The translations under genes and the position numbers were made by a program. Shown here piece by piece: positions 10,901 through 25,900 of a DNA stretch of 64,000 nucleotides; the first letter of the stretch is position 1; each line of letters starts with the position of its first letter. The notes below the pieces were generated by a model. That model searched no databases, was not told the DNA's origin, and saw only the letters and a program-made list of their open reading frames with translations. Source of the stretch: Anodontia alba (Eukaryota > Mollusca > Bivalvia > Lucinida > Lucinidae); the NCBI GenBank assembly GCA_964016985.1, contig OZ024828.1, positions 8,026,610-8,090,609 on the forward strand, in the 5' to 3' direction.

Positions 10901-13900
10901 TACAGGCTGTCAGCTGCCTTATTTTATGATCCTATTAATACCTTATATCATTTTATTAAACCTTTCATGGATTAAAAAAAAGCCTTTTTTTGAGGAAAAT
11001 GGTGCCTTGAAATAATTCATTGAGGCAATTCCTATGAGTGCCCACAACAATGTTTTTGAGGAGAAACAGATATTTATCTGGATACCATAGCTCCGGACAA
11101 GGCATTTCATTACAAATTATCTCTATCTATACCTCTGATGATGAGAACATGGCTGGTCCTACGTCAGTAACTATTGGGGGCTCATCCTCCATACTCTTTA
11201 CTTCGCTGCGAATACCCTGCAGATGAACATATTGTCCAAGTTACAACTGTAATTCTTTCCATTTTTACTACATGTTTCCATAGCTACAGATAAGGAGCAT
11301 TTTTCAACCGAATAGTACTGATATTTTTCTTATTTCTCCAGGAAAACATAGGCTGTAGGTACTCATTAGAAGTGCCTCAACGAGGCACTTCTAATGAGTA
11401 CCCACAACTATATGTTTTCCTTGAGAGATAAGAAAAATATTACGTGGATAACTCCTCTTATCTGGGCCTGAGTGTATGTACAGACACATCAGGGCCTTCA
11501 TGCCACTGATATATTCTACCATATCCCTGTAAGCTGACTGCAAAGGTCCTGATCAGGCTGCATGGCTGATCTAAGCTTTCAGTCTGCATATATCTTAGAC
11601 ATATTTTTGCCTGACGTGACTCAAGTTGATAGGTATCTTGGTCAATAATACAGCTCCAAGGTCAAAGTAATACCTTTAGAGGAACAAATTTCACCTTTGA
11701 CCCCATGGGAAACAAATAAATGAAGAAGCAGAAAATTATTAAGAAATAGGTTAACACTTTAAGAACAATCACAACTGCAGCAGACAACATTTTGAAATAT
11801 TTTCATTATCAAAAAACAAGGCAACAAAGTTTCTTATTACTTTACGACTTCAAAAAAGGAAAGAGAAAAGTCCAGGGAGTGCCACAATTACAAACCGCAG
11901 CCCTTCCCAGACCCCAAGAGGAAGAGGAAACCGACAAACCTAACAAGCGCAATCCGAACAAACATACGAAAAGCACCAAGATTAGCTCTCTCTTCCCCAA
12001 GCGAGGTAATCGCAATACTAAAAGGACTGAAAAACACAAGAACAAAATGACACACAGAAAGACATACAACAAATAACCACAAAGCAACAAAGAGTAAGAC
12101 TAACACCGGGACCACCGCCTTAGAGCGGTTGGTAGAGCAAACCACCAGGGGGTTTAAAGCACTTTTACAGCTAGCTAACTTCACCCTGGGTCCCCATGCT
12201 ACTCTTAATACAGAAATACATAAAAATTCGGTTCGCATAAAGGCTCCCACATCAGTCAATGCATCAAAGCGAAAACATAAAAATCAAATTAATCACTATA
12301 ATAAACAATAACCTTTACCACTTTCTAAGCAAATTCAGCAGACAACAAACTGACAATATTTTTCTTATCTTTCCCAGAGAACAGCCTGACATTCCATGCA
12401 AATTGTCTCCAAATGTCAAATCCTGAAAATGTCAAATTTCTGAATATTTCGAAATTTTGTCTGCTGAATTTTTTACCCAGCATGCTATGAATAAATATGG
12501 TTCATTAACCCTTGTCATGCTGAATAAATTGAGATACCACACCCACTTCCAATTTTCAATCAATCATATTACTTGATCCAGATAATTGACACAAATTCAC
12601 ATGCTGAATGGTAAACAGTGCAGATCCAGATCAGTTGGCTTCTTCAAAAGCAAAATGACTGTTTGCAAAAGCAGGGTATATCTGGGTTCAGCAGGACAAG
12701 GGTTAACATAATCAGGCTATCACAATACACAGTTCTTACAGCATACCATTATTCACAGTTTTTACAACATTTCATTACTAACCAAAATATTTAGACACAT
12801 TAACTTGTTACTGTACATGTCTAAAATCTTAATAAGTTCATTAACCCTTGTCATGCTGAATAAATTAAGATGCTACGCCCTTTTCAAATTTTCAGCCAAT
12901 CAGATTACTTGATCTGGATTGTTGCTAATAATTAACAAATTTAAAGGCAAACAGTGCAGATCCAGATCAGTTGGCTTCTTCAGAAGCCAACTGATCTGGA
13001 TCTACACTGTTTGCAAAGGCATTACATACCCGGGTTCTGCAGAACTGGGGTTAAATTACCTGGTAATGAGTCTTTAAAAATGGCTGATTGGCAGACAGTC
13101 AAGACCCAGTGCCTTAGATAAGATTTTAAGCAATTGGGTATTTTGGGCTATTTTTACCTGCCCATTTCTCATTGAACTGGGTATAATTTTTTCTTCTGGT
13201 ACCCTGTTTTGTTTATGGGTGCAAGAAATACTGTTATTTGGGTATTTATTCCAAAATTTTAATTTGAATTGCTTTTTTCAGGAATTTTAATTGGGTAAAT
13301 ACCCAAAAAGGCTGCTTATCTAAGGTACTGCAGATGCTGATCAAACTGCTCCTTTAGAAGTCTGATCTGGGTCCTCATTGTTTGCTCAGAAAAGTATGTC
13401 CAAATATTTATGGTAAATGTAGTATACAAAAACCATACCTCATGATAAGATGGTTTTTGTTTGTTTGTTTTTTTTTTTCAATCTAAAAGTACTGATATTT
13501 TTCTTATTTCTCCATGAAAATGTATGTTGTGGTACTCATTAGAAGCACCTCATTCAGGCACTTCTAATGAGTACCCACAACATATGTTTTCATTGAGAAA
13601 TTGGAAAAATATTTACCTAATACCCACCCTTATCTAGACCTATGATAAACTTTTTTTTTTTCAAACATATGAAAACATGCTTTAAATAAACTTTCATACC
13701 ATCCAAGCTATAATAAACCAAATTACAAAGCAAAGTCCATGTAGTTAAATTTAATCTACAAGCAAATGACATTAGTAAAAGATGGTGAAATTACATTAAT
13801 TCCTAACTAACCTTGCCAGTTGTCCTGCCTGAAGAGGGTCGCTGTACTTTAGGTGGTATGTCTGCCACTGTAGGCTGTGACTCAGCTTCTGCTCGTTGTT

Positions 13901-16900
13901 TATGGGAATTTAAAACTTCACTAAAGTCTAACTGATCAAAATTTGTCTTCCATACAAGAACCTATCAAATACAGAAAAAGCAATCTAATAGATATTTCCA
14001 ATGCTAATATGAGACAGATACCATAGCACCAGATAACAGTGGGTAGCCACATAATATTTTCCTTAATGAAAACATATGTTGTGGGTACTCATTAGAAGCA
14101 CATCACCAAGGCACTTCTAATGAGTACCCACAACATATATGTTGTTGAGAAGTAAGAAAATTATAGATACTTTTCGGATGAAAAAAAAAAACAAACAAAA
14201 AAAAACACCTTATCTGGAGCTATGCAGATACAGCTATTTCTGCCTGGCAGACCCAGTAAAATTTTCAGTTGGCAACATTTTGATATATTTTTCTTATTTT
14301 TAATTTCCAAAAATTTAACTTAAAAAGTTACGCAAATTTTCTCCTCAGAGAAACAGGGTTGACACATCATGTTTACCATCTCTTGAGGAGATAATTTACG
14401 AAGATTAGAATGTCAAATCCTATAAAGGGAGAATTTTTGCAGCCAAAAATTTGCTTCCATAGTACCTAAATACTTTCAAAAATTGGGGGCTACCTTATAA
14501 GAAAGAATTTGCTCTGAGAAGAACAAGCACCTTTTTCTTTAGTTATGAAATTTGATTCCTGCAATTCAGGTTTCTAAGACTACCATTTACATATTTGAAA
14601 ATCAAATACCACTTAAGATGGTGCTAGGGGGAGTATGTAGCCTCGCAAACTACACTGCTTCATAAGAAGACTATATAAAACTGAGCCTCCAATTTTCATT
14701 CTTTTGTAAGCTCTTTGTTTTCAAAGGCAATCTTTTAGATTTTTATTATATCTTCTCTGTGTGCATTTTAAAACGGAGAAGAGGAAAACTGTGAAGCTAC
14801 AAAACTAAACATTGCACAAAAGTCTGACAAATGAAGACACATAAAGCATGCTGCATTCCCATGAAAGTGATATTTCACAACCATCTCAAAGCTAAATTGG
14901 AACACAAGGCAAATACGCTTGAACCTCATTATCACGAAGTTCAAAGGACTCTCCGAAATACTTCCAGACATCTGTACCTCAACATACCAGATTTGTAGAA
15001 TTAAGGGAAAAAATTTGGAACAACCACATTTCACAAATGAATATGTAATTTGACTCCTGAAGTTACAGATATATTGAAAGTATTGTAGAAAAGAGGAGAA
15101 ATTGCTCCTGAGGAGCAATTTCTCCTCTTTTTCACAATATTTTGTTAACCTGTAGTTAGATTTTCATGTTTTAAAGGACTAGACTTTCGCTTCGAGATAA
15201 GCGGTTATTCGAGTTAAGGGAGATCGAGATAATGAGAGTCAACTGTACATGTATGTGCAAATAAACTGTGTAACTCTGTAATACAGTAAACAATCTTTCC
15301 ATGTAAGAAACTTTTGACTTATAACCTTCACCTTAAATGTCACACATCTTGCCACCTCAAGACTGGTCACAGGACAGTTTGCCAGACTTCAGATCTGCCC
15401 ATCATACCAGAGCAAGTGAGTAGAGACACACGTATACCCCTGATCAATGCCAACAACCAGCTATTTCATATTTGTCCAGCCTTTGCTATACCGCACAGAA
15501 AATATGTACCTGACAAGATCTCCGTTAGGTCAGAGGTCAATACACCATGCCCCTTTATAACATGATCACTTAGATCCAAAGAGAAAACTGTGTTAGCTAA
15601 ACAAGCGGGTTATATCCAAAGAAAAATGTCTAGATTATATACAAAAATGACCATAAATGATAATTTTTTCTATATAATCTATACATGTTTTGTTTGGATA
15701 CAACATTTCTGGGATCCACCTTTAAACCATCTTATATCTGAACCATCTTATAATGAACCATCTGATAAAGTGGGTCCAGTGTATATATCATAGTGACCTA
15801 CTTATGGCAAGCAGCATGTCTTCATTAGGTGAATCCATGCACCTAATTTGGTCAGCGTAAGTCAAATAGTACAGTTGATAAGCCCTGGACAAGATCACAG
15901 TGAGAAGGAATAATAGATGTAGTGCAAAACAAGAGTTGTCGGAAGACAACGCAGCTCGCCAGACAGGGTTGATGGGATAAAAACACAACCTTTAAATATT
16001 AAAGATTAAATGCAGAACTTAAACATAGTTATAAATGACAGTATGATCTGACTTTGATGTCTGAAGAATGTAAAACTGAGGGATGGGGAATATGCCATTG
16101 AAACATTTACGTTAACACAGAACTAGAACATGGGTTTAAATGACAAAGTATGACCTGACCTTGACTTAGGTAGAAGGTTATCCTGAGGAAGGAGTGTGTG
16201 CTATTAAAAGGTCTTACCCTAAGGTAGTTGTGGGCCAAATATTAAAGCTGTATCTTGAATACTTCAGCAGTTACAAACACTTTTCAAAACTTAAACGCAG
16301 AACTCCAACATGGGTGTAACTGACAAAGTATGACCTGACCTTGACCTAGGCAGAAGGTCAAACTGACGATGGGGTATGTGCTATTGAAAGGTCTTACCCT
16401 AACACTGGTGTGGGCCAAATATTAAAGCAGTATTTTGAATACTTCAGCAGTTACAAACACTTTTCAAAACTTAAACGCAGAACTCCAACATGGGTTTAAA
16501 TGACCAAGTATGACCTGACCTTGACCTAGGCAGAAGGTCAACCTGAGGAAGGGATGTATGCTATTGAAAGGTCTAACCCTAAGGCTAGTGTTGGCCAAAT
16601 ATTAAAGCTCTATCTTGAATACTTCTGCAGTTATGTACACTTTTAAAAACTTAAATGCAAAACTTAAACATGGGTGTAAATGACAAAGTAAGAACTGACC
16701 TTGATCTATATAAAGGGTCTAACTTGGGGATGGGGGTGTATGCTATTGAAAGGTCTTACCATAAGGTAGGTGTAGGCCAAATATGAAAGCAGTACCTTTA
16801 ACAATTAAAAAACTATGCACACCTTTGAAAACTTAAACATTGTGCTAACGCGGATGCTGATGTGGATGCCGACAGACACCGATGCCAACACCTGCGTGAC

Positions 16901-19900
16901 AACATAAGCTCTCCAGGGACATAGTCCCGGCGAGCTAATAAAAGTCCCACTCTGGTGCTCCAGGGGGGAGGGGGGACAAATGAGCCGCACCAAGCCCAAA
17001 TGAGCCTGCATGTGCAGACAGCAAAGACCTAGATCAGACTGCGCAGAAACGCAGTCTGATCAGGGCCTTTGCTGTCCGCTGTCAGAATCATTGGATAATA
17101 TCAAATGTATCAACAGAGAGGAAAAGACCAGATGAGACCTTGCGCATGCAGAGGATGATGTGAATCCACACATTTTGCTCACACTTGAAGGCACTTTTTT
17201 GTTTGACATGACTCAAATAAAGGAGGAATCAAACTAAGTTTACCTGTTCATCTGAGCCGCCTGAAGAGAAATAATCGCCACCCCTTGAGAATGCCACGGC
17301 TGTGACGGGTCCTTGATGACCATGTAACGTGTAGAACAACCTGCCCTCTAACAGGTCAAACACCTTCAACTGTCCATCATCAGAACCTGTCAGTAGGTAG
17401 TTACCACTGGAGTGGAATGAAAGGCTGTTTACTGCTGCTGTGTGGGCTAAAAAAAATGAAAACTAATCTGATTATAAAACTACATAGTTAAACCTGTGAT
17501 TAAATGCCAGTCAAGAAGGGCAGTTGTCAGTTTCTGGTGAAAGAATGTGCACAATACTGGCTGACCGCTTAGAGGACTAAGCCTGCCCAGTACATGTATG
17601 GTTAGGTAAACTGACCGCGCTCAACATGACCCCATTGGGTTGACTGGGCCATAAAACCTCAACACAAATAAACAAACAAATGCCAGTTAAGGAAATGGTA
17701 AAACTGACTTTATTCAAAGGCAACTTTTAACTGGTAGATCTAAATCTAGTTTTCATTATCAGTTATTCTTTGAATATCCTGTGTCAATCTTCAGCTAAAT
17801 GAATCTTTTTAAAAATCATGTTGTCATTCTTATTATCCTGTTTGTAGCAAAATATTTTTTTTTTTTCTTTTTGTTTCTAAAATTATATGCATACAACAGC
17901 AGACTATAGATGGACACTGCACTGAAACAGCTCAAGCTCAGCTTCTTAAACTGTCCAAACCATGTAGTAGAGGTGGTTTTGCATGCATAACCATGTAGTA
18001 GAGGTTTTGCATGCATAACCATGCAGTAGAGGTGGTTTTGCATGCATAACCATGTAGTAGAGGTTTTGCATGCATAACCATGTAGTAGAGGTGGTTTTGC
18101 ATGCATAACCATGTAGTAGAGGTTTTGCATGCATAACCATGTAGTAGAGGTGGTTTTGCATGCATAACATGAAGCACCTAGGTGCTTCATGTTATGCATG
18201 CAAAACCACCTCTGCTACATGGTCCAAAGTCAAAATAACTTCAAATAATTTGCTATGCTATCTACAGGCATTCTAGTTATGGCGTAAATAATGTTGATAC
18301 AACTGTATTGATTATAAAAGCGGACTCTAGTAAAGATTCAAAACTATGTTTTAGCAAAAAGCTAACAAATAATTTATTCTGCATACCTCTGTTATTTGGA
18401 GGTACACAGGATAAGATTAAATCTTCTTATCTTATTTCTGACAGGTCTCACACATTCATAGCTCTCATTTTATGGGTTATTCTGAAGATATTTTTTGTTA
18501 TTTTTGCACCAAAACATACCATAATATACGTAAGTATTGGGACGGGAAAAAATAATTAAATTTCTGGCTGTCCCAATACTTAGAAACACGAAAATTAATT
18601 ATTTTTTTAGGTGTCCCAATACTTACGTCTCGTAGTTGAAAATGGCACCGATTAATGATGAAAAATGTGTCATATTTGTGTTCATTGTTTTGTGTATTTT
18701 CAGACCACTGTCTCGTTAACCTAATCTATTGTTAATATTGAATAAACAGACTGGCACTTATTGTTTTGATTTATAATCCCCTCGTTTATCTATCATGTGT
18801 TGAAAGCGTCCAAGTAAAAACAAGAGGCCCACAGGCCACAGTTCGCTCACCTGAGTGACATAGCCACTGCAGACATGCAGATGTTATACAACATTTTTCC
18901 AATCCTATCATCGCAACTAATGAAAATATCATCATTTGAGCAGTTCTTAGTTTTGAAGAAGAATATATGGGCCTGACAGTCAATGGAGCATGATCATTTG
19001 AATAAACTATCAATCACATTTCAACAGAAGGATCAATGTGAAATTTGGTGGAAATTGGCTAAGTGGTTCCTGAAGAATCATGATTTTATACATGTAAACA
19101 GCACAGTGGCAGGGAAATATTATAAATACAAACCAGATGATGGCCATCTTAGATTTCCAATCAGAACAATTTTAACTACTGTTGATCTACAAGTCACTTC
19201 GAAACTTTCAATATAAATGTATATGGCCCACACAAATCGGCAAGCAAATTTGACCTTGGAGGCAAAAAGGTCAAATGTCAACATAGAACCATCATTTGAG
19301 CAATTTTGGTAGATCTCCTGACCCTGTAATTTGTGCAAAGATTAGGACCCAGGGCTTATTTGGTTATGGAGAAGAAGATTTTTAAAGGTTTTTACCATAT
19401 ATGAGCATGGCAGCCATTTTGATCAATGGACCATACCCATTTTAGCAATCTTTCAGTCTCCTGCCCACGGAGGCTCCGCATGAAATTTGAGCAACACTTG
19501 CCCGGAGGCTTCAGAGGAAAAGCCATTTGAAATTATCAACATTTTTTCCATACAAATGTATGAAGCAAACTTGACCTTGCCGTAAAAAGGTTAAATGTCA
19601 ATGTATGACAATTATTTTAGCAACTTTGGTAGACCGCCCATTCCAGATGATATATGCAAAGATTCAGCCACAAGCCATCCTCGGTTTTGGAGAATAAGAC
19701 TTTTTAAATGTTTTTTCCCATGCAAATGCATAAGGAAGCAAACTTGACCTTGCCGTAAAAAGGTCAAATGTCAATGTATGACCATTATTTTAGCAACTTT
19801 GGTAGACCCCCCCTGTCCCCGATGATTTATGCAAACATTCAGCCCCAAAGCATCCTCGGTTCTAGAGAAGAAGATTTATAAAGGTTTTTACCATATATGG

Positions 19901-22900
19901 GTATGGCGCCCATCTTGGTCAACAAACCGTGACCATGTTAGCAATCTTTTGTTCCCCCTACCTAAGGAGGCTCCATATGAAATTTGAGCAAAATTGGCCC
20001 AGAGGCTCCAGAGGAAAAGTTGTTTGAAATTCTGAACATTTACAAATGCATAAGGAAGCAAAATTGACCTTAACGTAAAAAGGTCAAATGTCAATGTACG
20101 ACCATTATTTTAGCAATTTTGGTAGCCCTGTTGTTCCCGAAGATATATGCAAAGATTCAGCCAAAAGGCATGCTCAGTTTTGGAGAAGAAGATTTTTAAA
20201 GGTTTTTCCCATTCAAATGCATAGGGAAGCAAACTTGACCTTGCCGTAAAAAGGTCAAACGTCAACGTACGACAATTCTTTTAGCAATGTTGGTAGACCT
20301 CCCGTCCCTGATGATTCCTGCAAAGGTTCAGCCCCAAGGCATTTTTGGTTCTGGAGGAGAAGATTTTTAAAGGTTTTTTCCATATATGGGTGTGGCGGCC
20401 ATCTTGGTAAAAGGACCGTGGCCATTTTAGCAATTTTTCGTTCCCCAACCCTAAGGAGGCTCCATATGAAATTTGAGCAAAATTGGCCCAGAGGCTCCAG
20501 AGGAGAAGTTGTTTGAAATTCTGAACATTTTCCCCATACAAATGCATAAGGAAGCAAAATTGACCTTACCGTAAAAAGGTCAAATGTCAAAGTACGACCA
20601 TTATTTTAGCAATTTTGGTAGCTCTCCTGTTCCCACAGATATATGCAAAGATTCAGCCATAAGGCATGCTCGGTTTTGGAGAAGAAGATTTTTAAAGGTT
20701 TTTCCCATTCAAATGCATAGGGAAGCAAACTTGACCTTGCCGTAAAAAGGTCAAACGTCAACGTACGACAATTATTTTAGCAATTTTGGTAGACCTCCCG
20801 TCCCCGATGATTCCTGCAAAGGTTCAGCCCCAAGGCATTCTTGGTTCTGGAGAAGATTTTTAAAGGTTTTTACCATATATGGGCACGGCGGCCATCTTGG
20901 TCAACAGACTGCGACCATTTTAGCAATTTTTTGTTCCCCCACCCTAAGGAGGCTCCATATGAAATTTGAGCAAAACTTGCTCAGCAGTTTCAGAGGAGAA
21001 GTCGTTTGAAAATGTTAACGGACGGATGCACAGACGTACGGACGCATGGACGGACGAAAAGTGATCACAATAGCTCATCCTCAGCAGAGCTCAGGTGAGC
21101 TAAAAATAATCATATGCTGCTTCCCCGCTTTAAAAACTTAATTGCGCATAACGGATACCGCGAATGCGGGGAACGATCTACCTGTTCTAAAAATACTGCC
21201 ATTACATCTAGTGATGACGTTATTATTGGGGTTCGTCTCAATGATGTTTTGGGGTTCATCTCAACAGTGTTTTAGGGTTCCCCCAACGCTGTTTTGCATT
21301 AAAAAGTTATCGGTAAACAATTCTGTCGAATTTCTTTTTATTATTATTATTTATTCATAGTTTTTTTTTCTTTTTTTTGTTGTGTTTGTTTGTTTTTTCT
21401 TTTTTTTGTAGAACTTTATTGATGCACTCGAGTTGCAAATTAAAACGTGACGTGTCACGTGACAACCACAAAATGGCGGCGCATCCAGACTGATGCAAAC
21501 GTATGTGCGTTTTCGTTTTTGCAGATTTCTTGAATAAATTTCATATTAATATTCTCAAAGAAAGGTTTTATTTATTTTCCACTTTCTAACCAGCCTGCCA
21601 TAGGAACCCCCTGTTGTATGCTTAGATGTAAAATATTGAGTGACATCGCTTGTAAACAAAACAAAACACAAACCGAGAGTGGGGGGGTGGGCGGGGGGTG
21701 TTTATCCACACAATATTTTTCTTATTTTGCCATGAAAACATACATTGTGGGTACTCATTAGAAGTGCCTCAACAATGTATGTTTTTGTGGAGAAATAAGA
21801 ACAATATCAATAGTTTTCAAATGAAAAAAGTGCCTTATCTGGAGCTATGCCTGGAGTCGAGATTTACCTGTGTAATGTTGTAAAAGTTTGTTCATTCTAA
21901 TATCCCACACTTTGACTGTACTATCTGTTCCCGCTGATGCTATACATGTACCACTGGGATGAAACTCTACATGATTCACAAAACTGAAACAATAAATGGG
22001 CCATGTCAAGCAAAAAAGTGCATTCGAACATGCGCAAAATTCACAGATTCACATCAGCCAGTATATGCCCGATGACATGTTTTCACATGGTGTAGCCCAA
22101 ATCACCCATAAAGGAGTCATAGACCCAGAACATCTTAGGTATTTTTGTAGTCTGATCAGTGCCTTTGGTTTACTGAGTCATTGGAATAGTAAAACAGAAA
22201 AATAAACAGCAAAGGCCTTAATGCAGGTATTGGTAATGAACCCCCAATGAAAATATTTCACCTTAATTATACTCTTCACACTCTTAGGTTATGCCTACTA
22301 CATTTTTCACAATCATCTATTCAAAGAACTGATAATGATTTGTCTTTAATGCTTAGCACTCTCGGTAAAAATTTCAGCAGAAAAAATTTTGAAATATTTT
22401 TTTTTACTTTTTCCAGGAAAATAGGCTTTGACATTTCATGCAAATTTAAGGAGACAATTTGCATGAAATGTTAAAGCCTACTTTAAAGAAAAAAAAGAGA
22501 AAAATAAAATCAATTTGTCATCTGCTGAGTTTGCCAGAGAATAGTAAAGTAGTGTTTGTGTACACTGTAAGTAACATTACATATGCTCAATTATTGAGAT
22601 GAACTAAGCATCACAATGAATGCTTAGCATGCTGGGTAAAGAGTTCAGCAGAGGGCATTTTGAATTACAATGTATTTTTCTTATTTTTTTTTCAGAAAAT
22701 AGGCATTGACATGTCACACAAATTGTTTCCTGGAGATGCAAAATGTCTCCTGGAGACAATTTGCATGAAATGTCAGCACCTTTTTTCTCAGAAAATTAAG
22801 AAAAATATCACCAGTTTGTCATCTGCTGAACTGGCCTTAGCATGCCAAAAATTAATCAGCACAGTAAATAGGATGGGTAGAATTCATGATACGCTTTCCT

Positions 22901-25900
22901 CTTAGGCTGGCACAATTAATCGGATAATAGATTAATTGATCAATAAATTCCAAAAAAACGATTATCATTACAGATTTGCTAATAATTCATCATTCCATTT
23001 CTGTGTCTGTTATTTTACCCTATGTACCCTTAGTATCCAGACACCTCAACTCCTTGCCATACTTTTATCTAATATTTGAACAAGTAAAATTTACTACCAA
23101 ATGTTCTGTCTAAAATAGCTGGATGAGTGGCAAACAGTGTAGACACTGATGAGACACCGTGTTTGTGGGCGTCTCATCTGAGTCTACACTATTTGCTCAG
23201 GCCTGTCAGACTGAATACATACAATTAAGTATAACATCTGGTAAGAGTTATGCTCAGACCAGGGCTCGGGAAATATTGAAAAATGAATCAGTCCAGCCGA
23301 TGACGTCATCACCTATCTAATTTTCATAGGAAAAAAAAAATTGATACCTGTCATGAAAACTAATGACAATAAGTGAAGTCCTATGAATTAATCCCGCTTT
23401 ACGTACAATAGTCATACATTGTTGTGTTTGGTGGAGTTCTTGGTTTCGAACATTTTAAGACGTTAAGCTATGCATGTAAAAGCAAATACAAGACTAGAAC
23501 GCGTTCATAGGCAAAGCGGACATGATAGAAGACATCACACTTGATTGACAGGTGGACAGGGGAGACAACCTGATATGGCTGAGTATAATTACCGGGACCA
23601 TATACAAGACAAGACTCCGGGACAAGAATTGTTGTTTGCGCTACCTATCATGTAAAATGGGAAAGAAAAAAAAAATAAGAAATGTACCATGTTATTGTAC
23701 TTCTTTGGTTTCCTGAGATTATTTTCTTTTCACCATGTGTTTCTAGTGTGTTGTTTTATGTCACTTGTTTTGATCGTTGTGCTACAGCTAGCCATTACAA
23801 CTTTATTCCATTTCTCCTCGAGCGTTTATTTCACCTATTGTAATGTTTGCCCGGGTTGCCAAACCGGTCATTTGACTTTTTGAACATCGATAAGATGCTC
23901 CGTTGTTCCATTGCGAAATTTTGAGGAAAGTTCGTACTTTATATACCCATAATGCAGATTCGCACCTTAAGATTGCTCAAAGTGTTTATTTTACTCATTG
24001 ATCCTTTAATACCATTGATCAAACACGGTAAAGAAACTGCCAAAGTAATTATCATTTCACGCCGCATCATTGAAGACCAATTAAGTGTTGCACTGTACAA
24101 ACACAGCAAAAAAGAATTCTTTTTAACTATCAAAACATTAAACATGTCAAAGAGTCTTTAAACTTCAGTAATAGCGCCCGAAGCTAATTACTTTCACACG
24201 ACCACTGTAATCTAGCAAGATTCGAAATAACGTGATGAACTATGAGATCTCAGGTAATTTGTTTACACAATGACTCGAGGCGATTATTGGATTAGTCACG
24301 TGTAATTAACGGATTGACATCTGAGCTAGGTAAGTTAGAATATCCTAAATATCTGACAGAATCGGAGAAAATTTCCAAAGTATTGGGCCAGTATGGGACC
24401 GATTTTTTTGGGCTTTGGGGGCTGTTTCCAAACGGTCCCAATTTCTGAATTTTGGTCTGGGACCTAAAGAAATCAGGTTTTCCCGAGCCCTGGCTCAGAC
24501 AGGTAAAATTATTAACAAATCTTCTGTGATTAATAATCCATTATCGATCACAATGGCAGGACTGATAATCGATTATCTTTTCAGCTCTGATTAGCCAGCC
24601 TTACTTTCCTCATAGTTTGCACTCTGCTGAGCAAGGGGAGAAAATACCATACTCAGCTGAAAGTGTTGTCTCCCTTCTGAAAGGGACACCACTCTAGCAG
24701 TAAAGAATTTGTGAAAGGGACACCACTCTAGCAGCAAAGAATCTGTTTCCTTGGTATGTGAATCTCTTGTCCGATGATTTAGAGCTATTATTAAAAGAAG
24801 AATTTGTTCCTAGAGGTATACTTTTGTGACTGTTCTAATTTACAGTAAAAGCAGAAAAGAAAACCACATCTTACCCGCCATGCTCAAAGAAGGTATGTAC
24901 ACATTCTTTACTGTTTTTATCCCATAATTTAACTGTCTTGTCATCACTGCCTGAGACTATCAATCGACCATCAGGAGAAAATCTGTGAACAAAATTTTTA
25001 AGGGAAACTGTGTAGGTGGTGTCCTAAAATTTCGTACACCAAAGGGTCTGACAAAATGGCATATGCAAACAATGCCGACCCAGATCAGACTGCTCCTGAT
25101 CAGAGTCTACATTGTTTGCCATTCCACTAAGTATTTTAAGAAACAACTGCATAAAAAGCAAATTTTAAGCCTAAAAAGCATAAAATACAGTGGTAAAAAC
25201 TTCAGGGCATATACCATAATATGGGCTGTGCCAAGTGAATAGGTGCCTTCAGGCATACAAAGACAGTGCAGACACGTATCAGGCTGTATATCCAGGTAGT
25301 CTGATCAAGGACTATCTGCTAACAGAATCACTGTATATTGCAGAATACATCATATATACATTGTAGTACTGCAATGAGTCCTGATGCGGTATGCAGATTT
25401 GCCAGTTGGTCAGAAATCTACAAAGACTTTGTTGACACCTTTTGTTCACTTGACATGGCCCATATCAGGCTTTCTATGGATGATAATTGGCAGACAATTT
25501 AAGGGATTTACCATGACCCATTATAGACTGAATGGACTCCCCAACACTATATATTGGAAGTCCAATTTCAATTTTAGGCATGTCCGGCTATTAGATTTAA
25601 ATATTCCTAGAGAAAATGGCTTAACTATTTGTAAACAGTGGAGACCTTGATCAGATGCTGCATTCTGCAGCATCTGATCTGGGTCTGCACTGTTTGCAAG
25701 TTATTCTTTTAAGGGTCTCACGACTTTAATGGGTTATATAGTCAGACACTTTACTCCTTAACACATTTGTTAAAGCATTTGAACAATCTCACTACCTATG
25801 GAGGTTTCTAAAGACTTCTGAATAAGTGACAGTGTAGACCCTGATCGGACACAGCTGCTTGGGCCTAGCAGTCCTAATACAGTATTAGAAAACTAGGCCT

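Noticed and set aside
11842..12259. Hydrophobic open frames on the minus strand
   Set aside because: They belong to the same repeat tail as at 47 kb, with shifted frames and no conserved protein family.
17816..18199. Three overlapping open frames with [16 protein letters not shown] repeats
   Set aside because: They are the minisatellite read in three frames; all frames stay open because the units lack stops. No splice or family support.
17959..18223. CRISPR-like regular repeats
   Set aside because: The units are head-to-tail with no unique spacers, in a eukaryotic intron.
23689..24161. Small hydrophobic frames inside the hAT element
   Set aside because: They are too short and show no hAT transposase dimerisation or BED-finger features.
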